Source: Arthrobotrys musiformis (taxonomy: Eukaryota > Ascomycota > Orbiliomycetes > Orbiliales > Orbiliaceae). From it: DNA of 64,000 nucleotides. The notes below the pieces were generated by a model. The model had not been told where the DNA came from. It worked only from the letters and a program-made list of their open reading frames with translations, and searched no databases. Location of the stretch: assembly GCA_036971715.1 (NCBI GenBank), contig JAVHJL010000007.1, positions 3,224,001 to 3,288,000 of the forward strand. Reading direction: 5' to 3'. Made by a program: the position numbers and the translations under genes. This document shows positions 12,229-23,787 of the stretch, piece by piece. How positions within the stretch are numbered: the stretch's first letter is position 1; each line of letters opens with the position of its first letter.

Positions 12229-14347
12229 TCACTCCAAACTCTTCTCGCCCGTGCCCTTCCCCAGCTTCGATTCCTCGACATTCGAGCCCTGTCCGGCCTT
12301 CGTCCTCTTCACCCGACGGAACAACTTTTGCTGGACCTTCTCGAAAGCTCCCGTGGCCCCAGCCTTCTTTTCCTTCTCCGGAATCGTTTTCTCATAGGCC
12401 TCGATCTCGTCCAACCCTTCGACCAGATCAACATCCTTACTCCTCATCCACGTAGTCCCCTTTGCAAACTTCCACGCGAAAAAGATAACAGGAAACATAA
12501 ACGGCATGGTATAACTAAAGAAGAAAGTTGGCACACTCCAGAAGCCCGGCAAGAATACTGTGAACCCCCCGACGAAAGTCATGATGAATGTGAAGAACAG
12601 GGAATAATAAGCCGCATATGGCTGAAACATGCCACAGAAAGGAAGCTTGGCCTGTCTATCCAGACCCTGGGCGACACAGGCCCGGTGGAATTTGATGTAG
12701 GTGAAGCTGCAGACGGCGTAGTTCATCAACTGCGAGGAAGTGACCAATCCGATGAACCAGTTCAGGACTTTCGCCGTACCTGCCGAAAGTTGGAGGAAAG
12801 CCAGCAACGAAAAGCACATCACTAATCCCACGCAGTAGATTGGAACTCCAACTTTGTTCGTCCTGGTGAATACTTTGGGCGCCTTCCCTTCGAGGGCCAG
12901 GCCGAAGAGACAACGGCTCGCACAGAAAACGTACGAGTTTCCGGCGCTAAGGGCGGATGTGAACACCAGGGCGTTGACGATATTGGGTAACACACCGATC
13001 TGGAGTCTTTTCATGGCTAGCACATATGGCGAACCGGCCGCTCCCGCCGTTGGCTTTCCGAGGATGTAGATATCGACGAGCTCCTGGGAGTTGTAGGGGA
13101 CCAGGACTCCAACAGCAAGCGAACCAAGCACGAAGAATGTTGTAAGACGGAAGAAGACACCCTTGAATGCCCTCGGGAGCGTCTTACGAGGGTTTTGGGT
13201 TTCACCGGCCGCCATTGCGACATAATCCGGGCCAGCAATGGTGAAGCTGGCCTGGATGAAGCAGGCGAGGAACCCCATGAACCGACCAAGGTTGCCCGTG
13301 TGGTAGAACTCAGCAAATGCGCCCTTTGACTCTGTTAGCAGGCTCCATAAGAGAACAGGTGACAGATAGTATTTGGACTCACGGGGTCCTTCCAGTATCG
13401 GAAGCCGAATCGATCGTGGAGCGGGTTTGCTCCCAGCATGGTGACGAACGTGAAAATTAGGAGCCCGACAATCAGAATGACTTTGCCGAGGGCCATCCAG
13501 AATTCAGCCTCACCATACCATTTAACCGTGAACATGTTGGCAAGAGCGTATACAACAATGATTATACTAATGATTATTGCGGGGTGAATTGCTGCTGATC
13601 CGGGCCAGAAGCTTAGAATGAAAGCTGTTCGTGAGGAATTAGAAACATATGTTCATAAAATTTCAGACCAGAATGCCATGAAGAAAACAAGAAACTTACT
13701 GGTGGCGACAATTTCAAAAGGCACCATCATAGCCTCGAAGATGAAGAAACTATTGAGAAACAGTTGTGTCAGTCCTATTTTCTTTTTATTTGTGTAACCA
13801 AATACGTATATTAAAATATGACCCACTTGTAACCAGTAGCGACGCCGAAGGCTTCGTCGACAAAACGACCGGCGAACCGAATGAACGGTGACGATATAGG
13901 AAGATAAGATACCATCTCTGCCAAACAATTGTTCACGCAAAGAACAACCGTGCTCCTATAAATTTCGAAACGAAATATTAGCTTGAACTTAGACCCTATA
14001 TGCGCCTTCAACTTTTAAATTTTTTCTAAAAGAGTTATAAATGCGGCCGCCCTAGGAGGTGGAACTGCATACCAAAGCGTAAACCCAAGGAACAAACTGG
14101 CTGGCCCACCGAGGGCCAGTCCTCTCCCAATAGCGACGAAGAGAGCGGTGCCGATAGTACCACCGATTCCGATGAGCTGAACATGACGCTCCTTCAACTG
14201 TCGGTGGGTAGTGTCGTGAGCGCGCAGAACGTCAGCTTGGTCGCCCGTATTAACTGATTCCGCGACACCGACGACAACGTCGGTCGTACTACCAGACGAC
14301 TTTTCGCTGGCGGTACCAGTGCCCTGTGAAATATAATTCGAACTCAT
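12229..14347 (-). CDS. Amino-acid permease, YAT family (APC superfamily)
   Basis: Five exons on the minus strand: 14073-14347, 13827-13955, 13700-13749, 13383-13624, 12229-13329; 598 aa, close to the usual 550-600 aa. It is a 12-helix plasma-membrane proton symporter for amino acids. The N-terminal cytosolic region leads into LKERHVQLIGIGGTIGTALF, the hallmark first helix of yeast-type amino-acid transporters. Further family blocks are the VSYLPISSPFIRFAGRFVD helix, PAIIISIIIVVYALANMF, and GPDYVAMAAGETQNPRKTLP with the conserved Glu of helix 6. The C-terminal tail is Lys-rich and cytosolic (KKAGATGAFEKVQQKLFRR). It is nearest in feel to Dip5/Gap-type carriers; substrate range cannot be read from sequence. 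The acceptor of the last intron was chosen as CAGAG| because the CAG two bases upstream breaks the frame. Confidence 0.92.
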
Positions 14348-16637
14348 CTTGTAGTTGTTTTGCCGAAGTTGATTACTCTTGTAATTGTTGAGTTTGATGG
14401 AGCCATATGAGGGGAATCAATTAAATTTCAAATTTCAAATTTCAGAAAAAAACGGCCCGGGCGTTTTCTTGATCTTTATAAGTTATAGTAACAATGCCGG
14501 TCAATGCTCAATCGAGTAGTTAGTCGCAGCAGCCCCAGAAAATAGGAATAAAGAAGAATAAGGAATTTTCCGTCGTTTCGGTAAATTTGAAGTTTCTCGC
14601 AAGTTAAGGCAGGCGCAGGGGTCAACCTGTCTGGGTTCTGCAGCGGTTCTGAAATTCTGAATCTCGTCGAAAAGGGCTGTTTCGGCTGACTGGGAAGGGT
14701 GTCAGACTAAGCATGCGGGCTTTCCCTGCTTTGGGGCCCCTGTTCGCTCTTTGCTAACTGGTGGCTGACTAACTCCATGGATCCAACCCGAATTCGAACC
14801 GACCTCGAATGCAGAAGCAGACAGGCAGGCAGGCGCGAGTACCAGTCACGGATTGTCTCTGCGGACGGCGTCCCGATGTCTTGAGGAGATATATCTCTTG
14901 GGGGGTGATATTTTGTGTATGAGAATTAATTCCGAAGAATGCAACCAATGTGGCGATGCGTGCAGATATGTTGTACCCGTATACCAATATAACATATCTC
15001 GATAACTCACCCATGATCATCTCGCCCAGCTACACTTTCCCCACGAAGGCACTTACTAGGTATGTATACTCTGAAATATACGTATACATGTATATATACT
15101 GGCGAATAGTCACCCGATGACATCAACCAGCATCAGCATCGGTACCGTCGACGCCGTCATCAAGTCAAGCACATGCCACGTTATATCATATGTATATACA
15201 TACATGCGTCTGTTCCACGACGGGGACATCGCCCAGAGTAAGATGCCCAATATCAATCGACACTTTCCGCTGCAGCGCTGCCTCTTCAGCTTTTGAAAAT
15301 ATTGCTGACCTGCATATTCATAATTCCTGGCGCCCGACCCTCACTCCTAGGATCCTGGCTGGGCCATGATTTTAATGGGGGGGAAGGAGGGGCTGCGGCC
15401 TAATCCAGATAGTGGATTGTACGTCCTATGTCCGCTATTCATGACTTCAGGGTCCTCATCCCTCCCGTTCCCATCGCTGCTGCCTGGCGAGCGAACTACT
15501 GCAGCTGGCCAGGCTGCACGCGCTTCACTTGAGCTTGTCGCAAACATATCGTATGCAAAGTCTTGAACTTTAGTTCAGGTCGACTTTCGGGTACAACTGT
15601 TTCTCGACTAGATCAATCCCAGCCATGTAACCGAAGAATTCAATTTAAGTGCTTTTCAACTGTAAATTCTATTCTTATCTTTGTCGTCGTCGTCGTCGTC
15701 GTCAGATATTTGCGAGGCTGAAGCTTGAAACTCCCCAGCTTGCCGACCCGTTCATTCCACATGAAAGAACAGCTCTGAGACATGTCAATAGGAATTTAAT
15801 CCTTCGTTCACGAAAAATGCGAAATTCGGATGACAAATGGGCATAGAAGCAGCCGACATATCTATACAAGAATCCGCGCATGCGATAATTACAATGATCC
15901 CGATCGGACGATACGAAATTCGTCTCTGTCTATCAAGGGTTTGCAGATGTCATGTCATGAGGGGTTCAACATAGCCTCTAATCAAGGTTCAACAAACACC
16001 CATCACGATGATGCTTTAGGGAACATGCATGCGAGCTTTTTCTTCGGCACCCTTGCAACAGGTGCGGACATGCAGACATACAGAAGTTAACAACCCTTCG
16101 TTGTTTCAGGCTCTAAAGAATCAAAAACAGACACTCCTCTGAGAATGAGACTAACGCCCCCGCAACGGATTAAAAAAAAAAAACGTGTCATTGCCGTCCA
16201 TCGGGTACCCACTTGGTCGGCGATAATGCACAACTAGTAAAGTTGATTGTTACACACAGCTAAATGTACCCCCATTGCATCGCCTTTCGGATCGTAAGCC
16301 GGCATGGCAGACATACAGCCTGGAGGTTTTTTTTCCCTTCCCGATTACTGATCCCCCCTAACGAGTCATGAGCTCATCAACCGACCGAAACCCTGGTTTT
16401 CCCATCCCGCACACAGCCCTCCCAAAGCCACCCTGCAGAAACTGGGGCACGCTTGCAAGTGATATCATGATGCTGTACAAAACCCGGTCATATCTACTAT
16501 AGCTACCAGTCACTTTTGTGCGGTCTGGGTACGAGACCGTCTACTACCTTATATTAGATATATATAGATATCGATATCGATTATCTAACCAAAAAAATGC
16601 GCATCTCAAGCATTCGCGCCAAAAGTTTATATGAAAG
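14348..16637. other. Permease upstream region and spacer
   Basis: About 2.3 kb containing the permease promoter side and the 3' flank of the aldolase gene. A (GTC)7 microsatellite lies at 15683-15703 and short TATATA/GTATAC tracts lie near 15060-15200. Short frames near 14770-15020 and 15830-16090 have no recognisable features and were not called. Confidence 0.5.
15683..15703. repeat. (GTC)7 microsatellite
   Basis: Seven perfect GTC trinucleotides in non-coding DNA. Confidence 0.9.
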
Positions 16638-17591
16638 CTAAGCCTTTCCCGTCGACCCACAAACATCCATCTGCCACTCCATCAACTTGATTACATGCTC
16701 CACACCTTCCTCCATGAGCTTTGTAAGACTCAGCTTGCTAGCATTTCCTTCGAGATGGACCAAATAATCGTCCAAAACTAGTTTATTCACATTAACCTTC
16801 GAAACACCCTGACTTATGCACCTCTTCATAATATCCTCTGGGAAATCATTTGTCCCGTGGAGAACGATCCTAACTCGTTTGTTGATCGCGGTCCTGATGT
16901 CGTCCAAACGGGCATAATCCAACTGTGGCCCCCTCTTGCCGTACTCTCCGTGGACGTTTCCGAAACTTGGGGCTAGGAAATCTACACCCGTGGCTAAGAA
17001 ATCTTCGATATCCTCGGCGGTAGTCAAAAGGCCCTCGAGGTCGGCGGTATCCGCGATTCCGTCCTCACCACCCTCGATCCTACCGGGCTCTGCTTCCGTC
17101 GAGATCCCGCGGGCGTGACAGTATGCTACTAATTCTTTCGTTTTCTGTAGATTCTCCTCCTTCTCGTGATGCGACATGTCAACCATAATGCTATCGAAGG
17201 GTAGGGTATCGGCTGCCAGTCGGATCATGTCTTCGTCCTGGGCGTGGTCCAGGTGGATGGCGACGGGGACGGAAGCCGTTCTTGCGGCTTGGGCTGCCGC
17301 GTGGACCAGAAGACCGTTAGAGAATGTGATAGCCCAGGGGAAGACTTGGATTATCAGCGGGGAACGCTTTCGTTCGGCAGCTTTGACCATGCCGATGATT
17401 TGCTCGATATTGTAGCTATAATGAACATTAGAGTCGCGAATATCACGTAGCTAGGTTTAGGGAGGGACGTACACAATGGCGGCGATGACGCCGTAGCCAC
17501 CTTCTTCTGCTGCATTGAGGATTTGAATGGTCTTGTTCTTGCCACGCCAGTCTTTGGCAATGCCATTTGTGCCGTTCGTCGTAGCCATCAT
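16638..17591 (-). CDS. Class II ketose-bisphosphate aldolase (fructose/tagatose-bisphosphate aldolase-like)
   Basis: Two exons: 17473-17591 and 16638-17415, phase 2, 298 aa (297 from the second of two adjacent Met codons). It is a zinc-dependent aldolase of the FbaA/KbaY/GatY family; these cleave ketose bisphosphates to triose phosphates. Visible: AIHLDHAQDED with catalytic Asp96 and zinc ligand His97; the SMVDMSHHEKEENL segment; the FGNVHGEYG zinc-binding His loop; and VLHGTNDFPED with the third His. Length is slightly above bacterial members (about 285 aa). The fungal glycolytic class II aldolase is longer (about 360 aa), so this is more likely a secondary paralogue acting on another sugar phosphate. 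The intron lies right after the conserved IAAIV strand and restores IAAIVYNIEQ. Confidence 0.9.
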
Positions 17592-18993
17592 GTCCGAAGA
17601 TTTATATCTTGTGCGAGGTGTTAAACTTATATAGATATAATTATATGGGTATATTATATGTACTAGGGTTAGAAGGGTTTCGGTGTAATTGGATGCCGGG
17701 TTGAAGATATTGAACACCTTAATTAAGCACGCTCACAGGTACTGGCAGACCCTGGAGCTATATATATATATACAATCCGCCGAATTCTAATTCGCGAATT
17801 CGAAGAGTCTTTGTTATCGGCAAGATACCATTTGCTGGCTGCGTGATGTACCCGGATTCCTACCCCGGATTCGAAAATAAAACATTTCTGTATGTATATT
17901 CGCCTGTGGGGAAGAAGTGAAGTCCGGAGCTCGGACATTCTGGATATCATGATTCCATTCGATTCTAGTGGCGGGAGGATGAGATTGGCCCCGTCGCGAG
18001 CCCTCGTCTCGGTAAGCTAGTACGTACGTATACATCTGCCGCGCCCTCGTCTCCGTGTACAGCCCGTACCGATAGCCAACTGCAATGCAATACCCACGAG
18101 TATAGCTGCGCGGCTGGGGTGATTCCGGGTTCTAGCGCTAAGTATCCAGCAATTCTTGGCCAGGCCGACAGTATTCAAGTTAGCTAGTATATAGCGAAAT
18201 TATCGGCTTGCAGTCACTGTCTATAAAGTGGTTCACATACCTTACACTTGAAGATAGGATTGCGATATCGACGATCCGCCGGAATCATGAGGCATTTTGA
18301 GTGAGAAACCCAAAGCGAATGACAGAGTTAACATTGCGCTCGCGATCGCTTAGTGATCCTCTCGAGAATCGAATCGAATACCGTATATAATTACTTATTT
18401 TCTCGTGTGTCGCAGTGTACATCTTTAAACCAAATATTATCGAAAATCAAATGATAAGAGCCTTATTATAGTATATTAAGTATGGGCGAACCCTTAGTGT
18501 GCGCGCAGACAGTTAGAAGTAGTTTTCCTCCTCGCGCTACATATGCTACATGCATATCACTTTCGAGATATCGGGATACGACAACCCATTCATATCGAAA
18601 TTCTGCTCAGCTACTTGGTCCGGGCCTACATCTTGTTTTTTTTATTCCTTTTTGGCGAATGGTAATGGAAGCGGTTCCGACTATTCGAATGATGACGAGT
18701 TCGAGTTCGAGACCCTGTCTTCAAAAGCAAGCGAGACGGGAGGAGGAGGCGATTTACCGAATAACCCGTTTGAAGATATGAAGATTACCGTAGAGGATCA
18801 GCAATATACTCCGGAGAGAGGATAAGAGGCCAGTTTTTGGTCGGCGGGGCACCAAAGCATTTTGGGTGCTCCAGTCGGTATGCAGCGATTGCAGTGGGGT
18901 CAGCGGAAGCGACAGCCTTTGATTCTGCGGTGGATTCTATCCTCGAATGGTTACTGAAGACGGGAGCCTCGGATTTCCCTTTCGTTTTGTTGA
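17592..18993. other. Spacer with a possible short coding remnant
   Basis: This holds the aldolase promoter side and, at about 18661-18825 (+), a short acidic frame (NDDEFEFETLSSKASETGGG...) whose composition looks protein-like but which stops before the protease-like relic at 18994. It may be an N-terminal remnant of the same dead gene. Nothing else is supportable. Confidence 0.35.
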
Positions 18994-19616
18994 ACCAAAG
19001 GCGATATATTTGCTGTCACAGCTGGCCATATTGCCCGAGAGTTTGAAACGGCTCAGCGAATATCGCAAGAGCAAATACAGCTCACCTCCCCCACCAAAAC
19101 CGATGCCAAAGCGACGAAGAATATCGGGCGGATAGGGTCTATAAGGGCTAAGTATGAGTATGAGAATCGGGTTGCAGGCGCCTGGCCAATTGTGAAAGCG
19201 CGCGTCGAAGTCGAACCTGGAAGATCTAGAGCTGTTCGAAAAGGCAGAGTGGTATGAAACCGAGGCATCGTCGACTCGGAGAAAATCCCACCAAAACCAG
19301 GCCCTCCTAGAGGTGGAGCCGGCTGGGAGGGGGACCAATATAATCGAGTTATCCGACCGAATTATTAAATTCGATTCCTTCAACGATATTCGACCAGTTA
19401 TGGTGACCATGAAAAGAGAGAGGTCGACTGGTGTGACCTGGATCATTGGTGATTGATGCTGAAAGCCTAAGGGCAGTCGGGATGGTTATCGGGGGCCTGC
19501 CGACCCCCAGCCCTCCCCTAACGGCATTGACACCTTTTCCTATGATATTCCTTTGGATGAATTCGCAGTTGCAGCGGCACGGTATCCAGTTCAACAATTC
19601 CTGCTTGAAGGCTTAA
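18994..19616 (+). pseudogene. Frameshifted relic resembling a trypsin-fold serine protease gene
   Basis: Three plus-strand frames each carry protein-like sequence and overlap or abut without splice sites. Frame A (18994-19257) has KGDIFAVTAGHIAREFE, which resembles the catalytic-His region (TAGH) of fungal trypsin-like proteins. Frame B (19196-19456) encodes a charged segment ending STGVTWIIGD then stop. Frame C starts one base later (19455-19616) with DAESLRAVGMVIGGLPT, which resembles the D-A-E-x-G-x-x-x-G-H-V-V-A-G strand that follows the catalytic Ser in such proteins. Moving from B to C needs one indel inside a continuous motif, the signature of a dead gene. The family assignment is by motif memory only. 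An unusual multi-intron gene is the alternative, but no GT-AG pair joins these frames neatly. Confidence 0.4.
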
Positions 19617-20164
19617 ATTTCGTGTTATCAGGGCTACGTTGTATGTTAGTTCTTGAGAACTTGGAACACTTATAATAGTATGATTACCGATATTGATGTG
19701 ATTCATTTTATTTCATGACTTAGACATAAAGCTAGCAACTTCGATCTGTCCCGTGGTTCTCGCGCTAAACGGCGAGCGAATGTGGCATACTGGTAATAAT
19801 CCCCAAGAAACGTTTAAACGTGCATGCACACAAGCATCATTCTCGGCAAGCAAACAGGAATCGAACAAAGACCAAAAATCAACAGAGGGAAAAACCACTG
19901 CCAAAAGAACCAGTGGGCCACTAGCCTCTCCTACGCCATACTATCCTCCTACATTTTAAACCCAACCTATTTGCAATCTGTGCCTCAAAGGTTGGACCTG
20001 ATGCCTATATCTCGTAACCAAAAGCCAAATCATAAGAAACCATCACAATGGAAGAATGAAAAAGAAATCGCATAAATAAATCAAACGATGGAAAGGGAAA
20101 GGGGGGGAGGGGAAAAGTTGTGGCAACAATTTTACTCATCACTTCAACATCTTTCGTAATTCTT
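19617..20164. other. Intergenic, no gene seen
   Basis: Holds the 3' flank of the catalase gene. Frames are short and contain no recognisable motif. Confidence 0.6.
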
Positions 20165-22476
20165 TCATAGCTTACCCTCGATTTTAGTTGACTCTGCGTG
20201 AGTTCCGTATCTCGGCCCGGCATTAACATTTCCAGTATCACGTCCAAATTTCTCAGAGGGGGTTTGATTCGCCACCTTGAGAGTATCACTCATTCCATTG
20301 TGTGTTCCATTGAATGTCAAATCCTTGATGCTAGGGTAACCCTGAACGCCAGTAGCCTCCTCAAGGCGAGCTCCCAAATCTGGGCTAACCTCGCGGAAGA
20401 TCGCGATCATTCGCTTGATAGCTTCCGGGTGGTGGCAGTTTGCCATGTGGCCGGAGATGTTCTTGACGAATCTCTGCCTTGCGCCTTCGTCGAAGACTCG
20501 TTCCCAGAGGGCACGAGGGGCGTTAAAGTCTTCTGGGCGAATGGAGGAGAGGTAGCTGACGGCGTTGCCGATAAAGTGGCCGTGGGTCCTGTCGATGTCA
20601 ACGGCTGGTGGTTTGAATTGGACTGGCTCAATCGAGGAAAGATAGTTGGCTCGGCCGCCTTGGTTGTGGAAGGCCATGGCGCCGTCGCGCTGGAAGTTGG
20701 CGAGGCGGAATGGGCATCTCGGGGCGTTTACTGGGAGTTGTTGGTAGTTCGTGCCCTGGTTTCGGGGTTAGTACTCTTTTTTCAAACCAAGATATCATCG
20801 TGGGCGAGTGTAGGTCTTACGATGCGATGTCTCTGTGAGGTAGTACGTTAATTTTGAACTTGATGGATGAATTTTGAACGGATGATTTACTTACGTGAGT
20901 GTCGGGATAAGAGAACAAACGGGATTGAAGAACGGGGTCCGCAGATGGCTCGATACCCGGGACGAGATGAGACGGGCTGAAGGCAATCTGCTCGATTTCC
21001 GCGAAGTAATTCTTCGCGTTCTCGTTCAACACGATTTTACCGACTTCTCTAAGCGGGAACTGCTTTTGTGGCCAGACGTGGGTCAAGTCGAAGACGTTGA
21101 TCTTTTGTTTCTCCCAAAGTTCCTCGGCTTCCTTTGGTGTCATGGTTTGTATATACAACGTCCAGCTAGGGAAATCCCCCTTCTCGATCGAGTAGTAGAG
21201 ATCCTTTTGGGAGTGGTCGGGGGAATGGTCGTTGGCCTTCTCAGCGGGGATCCACTTGATACCCTGGTTGGTCTTCCAGTGGACCTGTGTGTAAACCCAT
21301 TCCCCCTTCTTATTGATTAGTTTGAGGGTGTGGCCACTGTAACCGTTCATGTGTCTATATCCATCGGGGATACCGCGCTAGGTAGCCATAGGTCATTAGC
21401 ATCATTGGAAAGAGCAATCCTAGAATTTTAACTTACGTCGCCCTAAAAAAAAATGACCATTAGTATTTAAATGTCATATCAGTCTCAAATGATGATTGCT
21501 GTAACTTACGAATAAGACCATGACTTGATGGACAGCTTCCGGGTTCTGGCTCAAGTAGTCCCAGAACATGGTAGAGTCATCACCGCCGCCCAGGTGAGTA
21601 GCGGGGTGCCTCTTCTGTGTGTGGATGAAATGTGGGAACTTGGCGGGGTCTCTTAGGAAGAAGACGGGTGTATTGTTGCCAACAAGGTCCCAGTTTCCCT
21701 CGTCCTGTAGTATACATACAGAAGCCGTAAGTTTATCATTCTATATTAATTGATGCGGAATTTAAGTACTGACAGTTCTAAATTGTAGAGATGCGTGTTA
21801 GCTATTGCTATTGATAATATTTTGTTAGATGAGGGACGTTACATACCTGAACTTGACCGCGAAACCACGGGGATCACGGGCGCAGTCGTGGGACCCAGAC
21901 TCGCCACCGACGGTAGAGAATCGAATTGACAATGGACATCGCTTTCCCCTCTGTGAAAACAAATCGGCGACTGTGAGGTCGGGAATGGGGTTGGTGCATT
22001 CGAAGAAGCCGTGGGCACCAGAACCCTTTGCGTGGACGACACGTTCTGGAACTCTCTCTCTGGGAGGGAAGTTAGGAATCGTACCATATATATATATGCA
22101 TGTCTAGACGTCGACGGCCATTGAGATTATAATATGAGAGATAGAAATCAACATACCTATCAAAGTGAGATAGAAGATCGACCAAGTGGAAGTCCTGGAG
22201 GAGGAGAGGTCCGTTCTCCCCGGCCCTCTGGGTACCGTATGGATGTGGGTGTGGGGCACCATTGCTAGTGGCATAGATAGTCTCCTGGGACTTGGTGTCC
22301 CTATCCTCGACGTAGTCCCGAGACTGGGCGTTCTGATAGCCTGTGAATTTGTTGGACATATTTGCGGTCGTAGAATGATACCCTTTAAAGATGTTGCTTG
22401 TGTGGTAAAAGTTTGGGTGACGGAGAAACGGTAGGTTAAATCTACAGGTGATGGAAGGAGCACGGCGAGCCCACAT
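20165..22476 (-). CDS. Catalase (monofunctional haem) with three microexons
   Basis: Eight exons on the minus strand: 22157-22476, 21847-22059, 21774-21777 (4 nt), 21510-21704, 21437-21442 (6 nt), 20895-21377, 20821-20832 (12 nt), 20165-20755; 607 aa. It converts hydrogen peroxide to water and oxygen. Motifs: RERVPERVVHAKGSGAHG with catalytic His116; GNWDLVGNNTPVFFLRDP with the distal Asn; RLFSYPDTHRHRIGTNY with the proximal haem Tyr and the conserved Arg; then NAPRCPFRLANFQRDGAM. The microexons supply exactly the expected residues: T of KFRTDEGNW, GD of LFGDRGIPDGYR, and RHRI of PDTHRHRIG. Met1 opens a 39-residue basic leader without Asp/Glu (mitochondrial-like). Met40 has a better -3 A context and gives a 568-aa form of normal N-terminus. 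The C-terminus is EGKL, only a weak peroxisomal-type tripeptide. Confidence 0.93.
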
Positions 22477-23787
22477 GGAGGTCAGTTTATTTTATATTCC
22501 GTTTCCCTTTGGCACACACGTACACACGCCCCAATTGCGAGGCTAAGAGAAGGTATATTTGGGAGGGGGGGATTCGAAAGAGGAGAAGAAGAAGGGGGGT
22601 CATGGCAAAACTCAAAGGGTACACAAAACTACTTTTCAAGTACTGTAACGTATACGGGTGGAAGACTCGACGGCGGAATGCAATGGGGTCGGCTGGCTGG
22701 CTAGGGTTAGTAATGCTCTCGACTTCAGCTGCTGCGGTGTCACTGTACTCGACGGCACTTTGAAATCAGGAAAAGTTTATATATGCAATTGGCCTGCAAG
22801 TCGACCAGATTGCCAGTTCCGGTACAAGAATCCCAGAAGGTTGACCAATCAGCAGATTCTAGATGCAATTGCAACAGTATAATTCTACGTCTGGCCCATG
22901 TATGGTTTAGTCAGTAATTTAGTGATTTCACTTTAGCCTGCCCCTTGCAATCCGAGCGAGGAGAAAAAGCGGGGTAGAGGGACGGCCAATGCGTCGAAGG
23001 TACGTCAAGTTACCCGTGAAGCTCGACGAAAAGGTTCGCGACTTGACTCAGGTCAACTTACCAGCTCACAAGCTACAAGCTTCGATATCAAAGATAATCC
23101 TTGGCAAGTGGGTCTGAGCTCACGTCTCAACGATCAAATTCTCGCTGGGTTAGTAATCCGGGCTGGGACGGTTGAGTTCTAGAAACAGAAATTAGATCGT
23201 GATCGCTGAGGGAAATGGAAAAATGACCTTCTGGCAAAGGATTTATGTATTTTCGTGCACATGTTGGTCAAAAAGTAAAGGTGGTGACGCGAGTAATGCC
23301 ATGCTCCACACGGTGTCTTTAGTTGCCAGGAATCCGGCGATATCCCTCGCAAACCTCTGCCGCAAACCTGCCGGGTCTGACGTCTTCGATCCGGTCTGGG
23401 TCCCTTTTGGCCACTCACACTGCGTCCATTACAAAATATGGGCCCACACCCAATGCAGCAGCTCATGCCGCTTGTGCATGTCGGTATTAGTTCGATGCAT
23501 GAGCATTAAATCTGGGGTTGAAAGTTGTCCAAAAAAAAAGTTGCCGGCTCGCTTGTCTTCGGAAGCTACTACAGCTTCGGGTAACAGCTCACGGACAAAC
23601 ACGTATCGCGAGCTGGCCCTTCCCGATGGTTAAATTGGAGACCTCGCCGAGGAACAATCAAGGTATCTTGAATTAAACTTTTACTTTTGCTTTTAGGAAA
23701 AAGGATAGTACAAAAATTCTTCGCAGTTATAAAAGCTAAGGGATATAAAGGGAGGGGAAGCATCAAGAACTCCGACATTCATTATAT
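22477..23787. other. Catalase upstream region, no gene seen
   Basis: About 1.3 kb between two minus-strand genes. It contains the catalase promoter and the 3' flank of the next regulator. No convincing frame. Confidence 0.6.

Noticed and set aside
20005..20180. Possible extra intron at GGTAAGCTATG in the last catalase codons
   Set aside because: There is a donor-like GTAAGC, but no branch site and acceptor leading to a sensible C-terminus were found; the direct stop is simpler.
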